From contig NZ_JNVM01000059.1 of assembly GCF_000722545.1 (NCBI RefSeq), positions 1 to 47,005 on the forward strand: a DNA stretch of 47,005 nucleotides, given 5' to 3'. The notes beneath the pieces were generated by a model. The model was not told the DNA's origin. It ran no database searches and worked only from the letters and a program-made list of their open reading frames with translations. Positions within the stretch are counted from its first letter, which is position 1, and each line of letters starts with the position of its first letter. Of the stretch, positions 10,025 to 20,200 are shown piece by piece. The position numbers and the translations under genes are program-made. Source of the stretch: Paenibacillus tyrphae. Its GTDB lineage: Bacteria; Bacillota; Bacilli; Paenibacillales; NBRC-103111.

Positions 10025-11029
10025 TTACCTAACTTGCTTTAACACCTGGTCAACATGCTCGAATTCAAAGGGTGACCTTAAATCAGTAAGTATAATTACG
10101 TTGACGCCAAGCTTTAGGTATTCCCTCATATAAGCCGCTACCTCATCATAACTACCGACTAAAATAGGATTATGCGCCAACCCACTTATGAATGCTCCCA
10201 GCCAGAAAACACCATCATGCGTTTCGGAAGCTACTCCTAATTCGGCCATCTGTCTTAACCAACTTGACTGGGACATCAGCTTCATCTTCGTATGCAGTAC
10301 TCCGATGAAATTTTGGGGATATAAGCAGTTAGCGACATCCCATGCTTCTACGCTTGTCTCTCTGGTGATAATGCCAATTTCAATTCCTTTCTTAATTACA
10401 GGATTGCTTATTTTATCTACATAATGTTCCTTATAGTACTGTACAGGCCCCGGATGGGTTATAAGTACATCTGCTAACTTTTGACCCACATTAATGGAAG
10501 CTTCCGATGAGCCTGCAATATAGATTTCAGGCCAATAACGCTTCGGTAGTGCCGGACCCAAGTTAAGCCGATTATAGTTGTAATATGACCCGCTGAAATT
10601 GACCGGCTCTTCCGATCTCAGTAATAGCTTCACCACTTCAATATACTCTTCCAAACGCCTGTAACGTTCGCTATGACCAATATGGTCTGACAACTGCTCC
10701 AACTCGTTTTTGGCAGCCCCGGTAATCATATTGAAGTTAACTGTTTTTCCATAGATAGCATAAATACTTTGCATTTTCTTAACAGCGGCAACGGGATTCA
10801 TATAATTGGGCAGCGCCGCGATAATCGGTTGGAAGTTAGTTGTATTTTGCAAGACAAGTGACGCTACAATAAACGGGTCAAGCATTAGATGATTAAAATG
10901 GAACAATGCTCCCTTATACCGGTATTGTTCGGCAGTGGAAATAACGTCAAGCAGCTCTTTAATGTATTCTGAAGAATTTCCGACATTGAAATTGGAAACA
11001 TTGCAATATAGGTCAAAATCAAATTTCAT
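10025..11029 (-). CDS. Luciferase-like (LLM) flavin-dependent monooxygenase
   Basis: A second SsuD/luciferase-like TIM-barrel oxygenase, paralogous to the one at 2744-3697. It has NFNMITGAAKNELEQL followed by HSERYRRLEEY, EEPVNFSGSYYNYN, and near the end VGSYDEVAAYMREYLKLG. Its ATG (preceded by AAAGGGA) lies 11 bases inside the end of the carrier-protein gene, so the two are translationally coupled. In butirosin biosynthesis an enzyme of this class (BtrO) hydroxylates an amino acyl chain while it is bound to a small carrier protein (BtrI). The ACP-LLM overlap here suggests the same arrangement. No reductase partner (BtrV-like) is present in the window. Confidence 0.83.
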   Translation of the reverse strand: MKFDFDLYCNVSNFNVGNSSEYIKELLDVISTAEQYRYKGALFHFNHLMLDPFIVASLVLQNTTNFQPIIAALPNYMNPVAAVKKMQSIYAIYGKTVNFNMITGAAKNELEQLSDHIGHSERYRRLEEYIEVVKLLLRSEEPVNFSGSYYNYNRLNLGPALPKRYWPEIYIAGSSEASINVGQKLADVLITHPGPVQYYKEHYVDKISNPVIKKGIEIGIITRETSVEAWDVANCLYPQNFIGVLHTKMKLMSQSSWLRQMAELGVASETHDGVFWLGAFISGLAHNPILVGSYDEVAAYMREYLKLGVNVIILTDLRSPFEFEHVDQVLKQVR

Positions 11030-11273
11030 GTATTTTCCCTTTCTCGATCATGCTGGAGATCATCGTTGCAAAATCACTTCCAGTGTTTAATTGTTCAGTA
11101 ACCAATACATCGTCATCAAATTCAAAGCCAAACTCGACTTCCAACGCAATAATTAGCTTGATGTAATCCATAGAATTAATGCCAATGTCCATTAACCTAT
11201 CTTCCATATCAATCACTAAATTAAACTGCTCTTTCAATATTTTTTGAATAGTGCTTGCTATTTCCATTGTCAA
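11019..11273 (-). CDS. Free-standing acyl/peptidyl carrier protein
   Basis: A small acidic four-helix carrier protein with the phosphopantetheine motif DIGINSMDYIKL, the Ser being the attachment site; Asn replaces the usual Asp before Ser. The reading frame stays open to 11357, but a GGAGG at 11282-11286 lies eight bases before a TTG at 11271-11273, giving the usual carrier length (84 aa). I prefer that start to ATG codons at 11286-11288 and 11295-11297, which lack a ribosome binding site. It sits 16 bases after the BtrH-like gene and its end overlaps the monooxygenase start by 11 bases. Together they look like a carrier, oxygenase and acyl-transfer cassette. It is not part of any NRPS polypeptide, so something must load it in trans. 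Confidence 0.85.
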   Translation of the reverse strand: MTMEIASTIQKILKEQFNLVIDMEDRLMDIGINSMDYIKLIIALEVEFGFEFDDDVLVTEQLNTGSDFATMISSMIEKGKIHEI

Positions 11274-11281
11274 CTTGGTAG

Positions 11282-11286
11282 CCTCC
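11282..11286 (-). promoter_or_regulatory. Ribosome binding site deciding a TTG start
   Basis: GGAGG on the minus strand, overlapping an in-frame ATGGAGG, eight bases before the TTG at 11271-11273. It decides the start of the free carrier-protein gene. Confidence 0.6.
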
Positions 11287-11289
11287 ATA

Positions 11290-12321
11290 TTATCCATGAA
11301 TGTGATTAATGAAAACGGTAAGTAATTTATGCTCTCTTTTATATAAATCCAGCACAAGCTCTTTCAATTCTTGTAATTTGCCGTTAGATTTCTTTTCAAT
11401 ATTTTTGTACATAATAAACCCAATTTTATTCGTAACAAAGGTCCAACAATCTTGATGTTCTTGATACATTTTCGAAAGTATATGGTACGAATCAGCGTTT
11501 AGTATTCCTTGTTCGTGAAGATTTTGAAGAATTAATATATTTCGTTTTTGAAGAACGATGCCTCTTCTTAATTGTTGATAAAACCACATAAACTTGTCCG
11601 GGTGGACTGCAATATGTTTGCTTTCTCGTTCGAACAGTTCCGCATACTTTGCTAATGCGCCAATCCCTTGAATAGTCGTGCCGCTGGACTCGGACATTTC
11701 TTGGGTATGCAGTACATTTTGTAACAATGTGATAGCCAGATCCCTGCTTATGTTCATGTCCCATGTAGGCCATTCCTCTTTCAAACGGATACAGTGAACA
11801 ATCGTAGTACCTGCTTTCCTTAACGATGATAAGAAGGCTTGCGTAAACATCGAATTTTCGATCTCATAGTAGTCCATGTTTCCAACTTTGACACAGTCTT
11901 CTAGCAATTTGAAGTTATTATTAGTATACCCATAGATTAATGTAGGGTGAATAAACGATTCTTTATTATAGTTTGGAGTATCAGGAAAGTAGTACCGGTC
12001 AATATACATAAACACATAATAATTATCATCGATAAATCTGCGTACGACCTCTACGATACTATGATCTGCGGAAACTTCAACTTGTTTCTCTTCGAATATG
12101 CGAGTTAAATCTGGCCACTCGAAAAGAACGTCAATATGCGGACTGAGGTCATTGGTGTCTGCCTGGACGTCTTCGGCTTTTACGTTAATGGAGTATGTTC
12201 CATTGTAGAAGGTTGGCAGTCTAGTGAAACTTGGTTCGTACGCAGCTAATATCCCAATAATATTATTGTTTATGCAATCAAACCAAAGGTCGTTGTATGG
12301 CTTAACTTTGAGTACTTTCAA
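11290..12321 (-). CDS. BtrH-like protein with candidate catalytic Cys, 343 aa
   Basis: Member of the BtrH N-terminal-domain family (C39-protease-like fold). It has YNDLWFDCINNNIIGIL with Cys16 at the place expected for the family nucleophile, then NYYVFMYIDRYYFP and FIHPTLIYGY with His125. Of the three BtrH-like proteins in the window, it alone keeps both residues. It starts at TTG (12319-12321), six bases after a strong AAAGGGGGTGA site. The C-terminal half is helical without recognised motifs. It lies between asparagine synthetase (15-base gap) and the free carrier protein (16-base gap). Transfer of a carrier-bound acyl group to an acceptor is the likely reaction by analogy with butirosin BtrH; the acceptor is unknown. 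Confidence 0.68.
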   Translation of the reverse strand: MKVLKVKPYNDLWFDCINNNIIGILAAYEPSFTRLPTFYNGTYSINVKAEDVQADTNDLSPHIDVLFEWPDLTRIFEEKQVEVSADHSIVEVVRRFIDDNYYVFMYIDRYYFPDTPNYNKESFIHPTLIYGYTNNNFKLLEDCVKVGNMDYYEIENSMFTQAFLSSLRKAGTTIVHCIRLKEEWPTWDMNISRDLAITLLQNVLHTQEMSESSGTTIQGIGALAKYAELFERESKHIAVHPDKFMWFYQQLRRGIVLQKRNILILQNLHEQGILNADSYHILSKMYQEHQDCWTFVTNKIGFIMYKNIEKKSNGKLQELKELVLDLYKREHKLLTVFINHIHG

Positions 12322-12336
12322 TCGATTTCACCCCCT

Positions 12337-14196
12337 TTAATGTAGTCCGGCCATTTTAAACTCTTCCAAAAACACTCCTAGTGTTAAAGGTACAATAAGC
12401 ATATCGATATCATAAGGTAGGTTTAACTTAAAGTCTGGCTGCAGGTATTGTTTTTTTAGTTTTTCGATCGTGTCCGGATTAAAAATGCCTTGTTTTTTTA
12501 TGGTGTCGTAGGATAACAAGTCATGAATAAACGCTACATCTTGCCTCAGTAGATCCGGACTACCCGGCGCAACAAAGGTGTATTTTGGGCGCTTGATTAT
12601 CTCGTTGGGAACCCCCTTTTTGGCTATTTGTTTTAGGATATACTTTTCTTCAAACATCTTTAGTTTCAAATTGGGAGGAATGAATCTAACAAAATCAACA
12701 ATATTTTTATCCAGGAAAGGGTATCTTCCTTCAACGGAATTTGCAAAGCACATTCTATCTCCGTGATCTGCTAATAAATGCTCGGGCAAACGCAGTTTGT
12801 AATCCACATATGAACGCTTATGGACCAAATCGACGTTGCGAATCCGTTCCTTATTAATTACAGGGTGATTCAAACAATTGATCTCATCATACATCTCATT
12901 AATTTCTTGGGAATATAATTCTCGCTTAATCGCCTCAAATTTATGATATTGTTTTTCATAGATGAAGCTCTCATCCCCCCAAAGACAACTTCTAAGCCTG
13001 TTCTCCTCATGGCTATCCGAGGTGGTGTTACTTTGATTTCTCATTCGGTCAAAGCGATATCCAACATAGCCGGCAAATAACTCGTCAGCCCCTTCGCCGC
13101 TTAACACTACTTTTATGCGGTTTTTTTTAACGGCTTCGGACAGGACAAGTGATGCTGTATTGTAGGTTTCCTTTAATGCGCTTTCGGAGTGCCGAATAGC
13201 TTGAAACAGTCTGGTTGAAATATCTGTTGGCGAAAATAATGCTTCCGTGTGTTTAGATTGAATATGTTTTGCCATCATCTGTTGATAATTGGACTCTGAA
13301 ATGCTCTTATCCGTAAACGCAATGGAGAATGAATGCTTAATAGCAGGATTAATTGTATTAATTTTAGACGCTATAATGGATGAATCCAAGCCTCCACTAA
13401 CATAGAAAGCTAGAGGGACATCCGACATTAAGCGATATTCCACTGATTTTGTCAGCAAATCATCCAGTTTTCCGATGTAGTAGTCTTCGCTCTGGATATA
13501 TTCGATTTCACCGATTTTAGGATAAATCAGATCCCAATACTCTACCTTTCTCAATCGACTGTCTTTAATTTCAATGAAATGCCCATTTTCCAGACTCCAA
13601 ATATTTTCGAAAAAGGTGCGTGGTGCAATAACTCCAGGAAACGTGAGTATTTGATCCAATCCAACCAAATCAATCTTACGTTTAACGATAGGATGTTCCA
13701 AAATGGCTTTAATTTCAGATGCGAAAATAAAAAATCCTTCTTCTACCGTGTAGAAGAAGGGTGCAATGCCCAAATGGTCTCTGGCACAAAACAATGATTT
13801 CTTATTCTTATCATAGATAACAAAAGCAAACTGTCCATTTAACTGATGAATGAAGTCTTTACCGTACTCTTCATACAAATGAATGATAACTTCAACATCA
13901 GAATTTGTGCTAAATACATGTCCTCGGCGGATCAAGCCTTGCCGTAGTTCCAGATAATTGAAAATTTCCCCGTTACAAATTAATACCTTCGATTTGTCTT
14001 CGTTATAAATTGGCTGCATGCCTGTTTCCAAATCTATAATGCTTAACCTGGCGAAACCTAGTGAAACTTGTTCGTCTTGATAAAAATCGGCTCCATCGGG
14101 TCCTCGATGGTTTAGCTTTCCAATCATATCTGTGATGATGTTTTTGTTGATCCGGCCTACATCCCGCATATCAAAAATACCCGAAATTCCACACAT
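12337..14196 (-). CDS. asnB: Asparagine synthetase (glutamine-hydrolysing)
   Basis: Makes Asn from Asp, Gln and ATP, or performs a related amidation. The class II glutaminase begins MCGISGIFD with Cys2 as nucleophile, followed by LNHRGPDG and ARLSIIDLETGMQP. The synthetase half has the ATP pyrophosphatase loop YVSGGLDSS near residue 270 and later LSGEGADELFAGY. The length of 619 aa is normal for AsnB. It is embedded in the operon, 23 bases after NRPS-3. NRPS-1 has an Asn-type binding pocket, so local supply of Asn is the simplest role; amidation of a carboxylate in the product is the alternative. Sequence looks intact. Confidence 0.92.
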   Translation of the reverse strand: MCGISGIFDMRDVGRINKNIITDMIGKLNHRGPDGADFYQDEQVSLGFARLSIIDLETGMQPIYNEDKSKVLICNGEIFNYLELRQGLIRRGHVFSTNSDVEVIIHLYEEYGKDFIHQLNGQFAFVIYDKNKKSLFCARDHLGIAPFFYTVEEGFFIFASEIKAILEHPIVKRKIDLVGLDQILTFPGVIAPRTFFENIWSLENGHFIEIKDSRLRKVEYWDLIYPKIGEIEYIQSEDYYIGKLDDLLTKSVEYRLMSDVPLAFYVSGGLDSSIIASKINTINPAIKHSFSIAFTDKSISESNYQQMMAKHIQSKHTEALFSPTDISTRLFQAIRHSESALKETYNTASLVLSEAVKKNRIKVVLSGEGADELFAGYVGYRFDRMRNQSNTTSDSHEENRLRSCLWGDESFIYEKQYHKFEAIKRELYSQEINEMYDEINCLNHPVINKERIRNVDLVHKRSYVDYKLRLPEHLLADHGDRMCFANSVEGRYPFLDKNIVDFVRFIPPNLKLKMFEEKYILKQIAKKGVPNEIIKRPKYTFVAPGSPDLLRQDVAFIHDLLSYDTIKKQGIFNPDTIEKLKKQYLQPDFKLNLPYDIDMLIVPLTLGVFLEEFKMAGLH

Positions 14197-14219
14197 AGCC
14201 TATACCACATCCTTTAACA

Positions 14220-17200
14220 TTATAAAATAGCGTTAAAATCCAACTCAATTTCCCGTTTTTCTTCCGAAGATATTATTTGAACATCGGACAACTTCATGTT
14301 TATATCGTTTACCACCGCTTCAACGACCATAAGATAGTGCTTCACCCATTTCTCAATCGTTACTGGTTTAAATAACTCCGTATTATACTCCAGAGTAAAT
14401 GAAATTTCATTGTCAATTTCAAACGCCTCTAGTTTAAAATCAAAGTTAGAGGTATTGGTATGAAGATGAATGGAAGAAAATCTAACGTCATCAACATAAA
14501 ATTCAGGATACTCAATATTTTGCATAACAAACATGGTGTCAAACAACGGATGCCTTCCCGCGTTCCGTGTGATTAGGAGGGCTTCAACCAGCTTCTCAAA
14601 CGGATAATCCTGATGTTCGTATGCATCCAGCACAGTCTCTTTCACCCCTAGCAGGAACTCAGAGAACGCCAGATGAGGCCTCGGGCTCGTTCTAATCGCC
14701 AGTGTATTCACAAAAATACCCATTATATTTCTAACATCAGGATGATGTCTTCCGGCAATTGCTGTCCCTACCGTAAAATCTTCTTGCCCAGTATATTTAT
14801 GAAGGAACAAATTATAAACAGCCATTAAAAACATATAAAGCGAAGTCGATGTTTCGGTTAACCTTTCTTTCAGCTTCGCTGTGACAAGGCTATTGATAGA
14901 GAAATGAATTTCTTTTCCTTGATATTTTTGATCCGAAAGCCGCGGATAATCCGTAGGCATTTGCAAAGGAACGCATTCCTCAGCATACATATCCAGCCAA
15001 TATTGTTCATGCTTCTTGAATTCCGCTGATTGTAAGTAATGATGTTTATGCCATTCACTGTAGTCTCTATATTGGAAAGTAATAGGCTTTAGTGGTTTTC
15101 CGTCATAAAGAGCAATAAACTCATTAATAAAGATACTTAAAGAAAATCCATCAATAATAATATGATGCATGTCAAAGATGAGGTAATGCTCTAGATCACT
15201 GACTCTTGTAAATCCTACTCTGATCAGAGGGGCAACCGAAAGATCAAAAGGTTGGATAAAGGTTTGCGACCATGCCTCGATTGAAGCATGGACCTTTTCG
15301 AGCTGTGTAATCTGAAATTCCACCATTGGATGGATCACCTGTACCGGTTCTCCATTGACTAACTTAAATGAGGTCCTTAAAGATTCATGTCTGTCGATTA
15401 ACGTTTTTAGTATTTCATTGCAATGTTCGATGCTGAATGGACCATCAATTTTGATGATCTTAGGAATATTATTAATAATATTCCCACCGCTATAAGCATG
15501 TGTAATGTATCGACTGAACTGTGCCGAAGACAGCGTATAATATGGTTTCTCTTCCGCAGGCAGAATCGGAACAAACTTGTCGCCAGACTGTTTGTTCCAA
15601 ATGAGTTCCGATAGGGCTTGGATGCTATTATGTTTAAAGACGTCCGCCAATGAAATTTGTACCGTAAATGCCGCGTATACTTTCGAGATCAGTTCCATAA
15701 TATTTAAGGAATGGCCACCCAAGTCAAAAAAGCTAGTCGTTCTACTTAAGTTTTTAATACCAAATATCTCCTCCCAAATATGTGCCAACTGCTTTTCTAT
15801 GGCACCTTCCGGTTCAATGTAATCGACTTGGATAGAATCTGATAAAGAAGTCGTCTCACCTCCGCTAGATGTGCTGGACACTTGACCAAGCCTTCCGGCA
15901 ATCATGTTGCCTTGGAATTCCGAATGTACGGTATGGATCTGGCTAACTGTCTGCGCTGGGTCACTGATAATTGTATTTAATAAAATTAAGAAGTAATTCA
16001 GCATGTCTTGCACATACTGACGTTCAAATACTTTGGCATTATATCTAGCCCGGAATACAACAGAGTCCTTGGCTTCGACGAGTAAATTAAAATCATAATT
16101 GGTTTGTTCAAATACTTCTACATGATTGATAGTAATCCCGCACTGCAAACCTCTGCCCAAATTTTGCAACTCGTCCTGGATAGGATAATTTTCGAATAAT
16201 AAGATATGGTCCAACTGCGCGTAATCTCGTTGAATCTCATACAGTGGATAATAGCTGAATTTTTCAGATGCTAATGACTCTAATTGAATCCTTTTTAGTA
16301 ATTCTGATAGGAGCATTTCTTTTTCACTCGAAACTCGGATTGGAATCGTATTAATAAATAATCCTATAGTTTGTTCGATTCCTTCTAATTCTGCTGGCCT
16401 TCCAGATACAACGGTTCCAAATAAAACATCTTGTGTATCATTAACTTTTTGTAGCAATAAGCCCCAAACCGCTGCAATAACTGTATGCATCGTAGACTTA
16501 TTTTGAATAGCAATCTGCTTCAGTGCACCCGTGCCGTCTGCACCCAATGTAATGAACTCCTCGGCAACGCTATATCCTTTTTTATTCAGTAAAATCTCCT
16601 TTTGCAGATTCTTCTTTTCAAAACCTTTCAAGTATTTTTTCCAATACAAGGAGGCTTGCTCACTATTTTGCTCATACAACCATGATATATAGCTACTGTA
16701 AGGATAGACTGCTTGTAATTCCAAGGTTTCATTAGTCAGCAATGAATTATAAATCTTAAATAATTCGCTGAAAATAACCGCCATGCACCAACCATCCATA
16801 ATAATATGATGATAGCTAAAGACAAGCTGATAGACTGTAGCAGATGTTTGAAGTACTGCCACTCTTATTAGCTCATCCTTCTCAACATCAAAACCTCGGG
16901 TTCTATCCGATGTTAAAAAAGAATGAATATACTTTTTTTTCTCACTTTCGGTGTACCGTGAGATATCTTGAAAATAAACTTTAGAGGAACGGTGCCTCAT
17001 TACGATTTGTAATGGACGCTTATTTCTGCGATATTCAAATTTCGTTCTTAAAATATCATGCCGCGCTATCAACTGCTGCAGACTCTCTTCGAAGTATTCC
17101 ATTTGAATATTACCGGACACATCCAAGATAAATTGTTGAAAATAAGAGCCTGTTTCCTCATTTAATGAAGCGTGGAACAGGATGCCCTTCTGCATAGGGG

Positions 17201-20200
17201 ATAGCTCATAGATATCTTGTATATTGTCGTCGCCAAGTAAATGTGCTACTTCTTCCCTCGAAACATCTTTAGTCGACAGATCGCTGTATGTTAACTCTAC
17301 GCTCTTCTTGGTTGTACAGTGACCTACAATATCATCCAAATGCTTCATAAAGCTGGAAATAAAGCGTTGAATATTCTCCTCTTTAAATTCGCAACGATTG
17401 TAATCCACAGAAAAAGTAAGCCTTCCATGACTGACCATGCCGTTGATTTCCAGCTTATGGACCCGGCTCAACTGCCCGCTGATGTTATTATTCGTTTCAA
17501 CAGCAGATATTTCGAAAATCTCTGATTGGATATCCTGATCAAACTGCCCTAAATAATTGAATAATACATCTGCATTATCACTCTTCTCATTTTCAACTAA
17601 AAGATGCTTCATTATGCCAAAGCCTATCCCTAGATTAGGAATACTTCTACTCATTTCCTTAATTTTTTTAATGTGATAGGAAAAATCTCCATCACCCGAC
17701 ATATCCAGCATGAATGGGTACAAGGAAGTGAACCAGCCCACCGTTCTGGAGACTTCCATTTGATGTGATAGCCTCCCATGGCTTTCCAGATCAATCTTAA
17801 ACCTCGACTCATTCGTCCATTCTTTTAATGCAAAGCCAAGTGCGGTTAAAAGTAAATCATTAATATCGGTGCCATAGGCTATATTCGCTTGCTTAATCAG
17901 CTTTTCGGTACTTTCACTGCTTAGACGTTTAGTTAAACGATGCGTGTCTCTCATTTTACTAACGGAGACCTGATAGTCTACCGGCAATGTACTGAATGGC
18001 TGCTGTTCGATTTGCTGCCAATAGTCCAGCTCATCATGGAAGAAAGTACTGTTTAAGAAGGCTGACCAGTCTTGGAATGAGCTTGTCTTCAGTGGGAATT
18101 CAATCCGCTCCCCACGAGAAGCTTGTATATACCCCGTGTTGAAATCTTCTAGCAGAACCCTCCACGATATGCCGTCGACAACGAGATGATGAATAATGAT
18201 CAACAAGTGATCCCCTTCGACCATTCTAAATAATCCGAGCTGTACTAACGGACCCTCTTGAAGATTCAATTTGCTCTGTAAGTCATTCATTTCCGTTTGC
18301 AGTAAATGAAGCTGATTTGTATCCTTGGTAAAATCGTATACTTTCAACCCAAACAAAGCACCTTCCAGTGCTCTGTTATATTGAAGCACTTCAAAGTTCT
18401 CTTGCTTGAATGACATTCTAAGTGCATCATGATGCTTCACTATTTTTTCGAATACGGCCTCAATATGATGTTGATTGAAGCCGTTCTTATTAAATAGCAT
18501 CACAGAATGATTATAGTGATGCTTCTCTGAGTCAGATCTATAATTCTTAAAAAACCAGCTTTGGATCGGACTCAACATTACTTTACCTTCGACAAGATCT
18601 TGTGAGATAACTCTTTTAGTTTCTTTAATGTATGGACTAAGAACTGCTATCGTTGAATGCTTGAATAAATCTCGAATATCAAGCTCCATTTCGAAATGTC
18701 GGAGCCGTGATGAAACTTGAATGGCTTTAATGGAGTCACCACCGAGCTGAAAGAAATCATCATGGATGCTTATCTTTTGTACTCCAAGTACACTTTGCCA
18801 AACGGAGACTAAAACTTCTTCATTTTTGGTTGTTGGTCCTTCGGGAATGTCAGTATCAATGGATAATTCATATTTAAATGTCTTTAATGAAACTCGATCA
18901 ATTTTTCCATTCGGTGTTAGTGGCATCTTGGATAATGGAATGAATAACGAAGGCACCATATAAAATGGGAGCTTACTGCTTAAATACTGTCGCAGTTCAT
19001 TCATTTCAAATCCTTTATGTGAAACGTAAAAAGCCACTAAACGCTTTGAATTCCCACTGCCTTCGTCGATCACAGCAACTTCTTCCAAAGCCGGATGTGC
19101 CAGAAGGGCAGCTTCAATTTCACCTAATTCAATTCGATGTCCCCGTATTTTGACTTGGGAGTCATTCCTTCCATGGAATTGTATCGTTCCATCAGGCAAG
19201 CGTTTTCCCAAATCACCAGTTTTGTAAATTTTTCCATCGGTCATATTGAGCATAGGTGGACGTTCTATAAACCTTTCCGCAGTCAATTCTTCTCTATGTA
19301 AATACCCGCGGACTATCCCCTCTCCCCCAATGTATATCTCACCCAGGACACCAACAGGTAATACATTAAGGTCTTGATTAAGAATATACATTTGGGTATT
19401 TGCAATGGGAGATCCAATATTATTATGATTTGATCTTCCTTTGACCTGAAGTACAGAAGACCAAATGGTCGTTTCGGTTGGTCCATACATATTGTAGATT
19501 TCAGCAGTAGTCGTTTCTCTAATTTTTTCAATTAAGTCGTCAGGCAATGGTTCTCCACCTATTAATAAGGTGCGCAAAGATGCGATAAATCGTTTGGATT
19601 GTGCATCTTTCAGCAAGGTATTCAATCTAGAGGGCGTGGTTTGCATCATCGTAACTGGCTTCTCTGATGGAACATTAGCTTTCGAAAGTGAGTCTTTGAA
19701 CCCTGCCAAGTGTTGCAAACTGTTCATCACATCCGAATCAGGAAGACCAAAATCCACCAGACATGCAATTTCATTAACGCCTATAAAGCTAAGCTTCTTG
19801 ACCATGTCCAAACAACTTGTCGTTGTACCCATTAGTGATGAACTCTGCCAGTATCTATCAAAAGCAATATCAATCAATGAATCGACCATCTCTTCGGAAT
19901 TGTCAATATCATGTGAATTTATTTGAAGGTCCTCCGCCAAGTTCCTCACTAGGCTGATGCTGGAGCGCAAATAGTCGCAAAAAGGTTTCTTTACCTTAAC
20001 TTTGACCTCTTCTAAATCTTCGCCAATGAAAGTGTGAAGCATCAGTGAAACTTTGCCCTTGTCGACCGGGTATCCATTTTCTCTTAATGCATTACGATAG
20101 GCAATTATATTTTCTTGAAGTCGAGACAAATCTTGACCGAGCATATGAGTTAATACGTTGGCCCCAATTTTTCCGGCTTGAATAAAGGTTTCCTTGCTTC

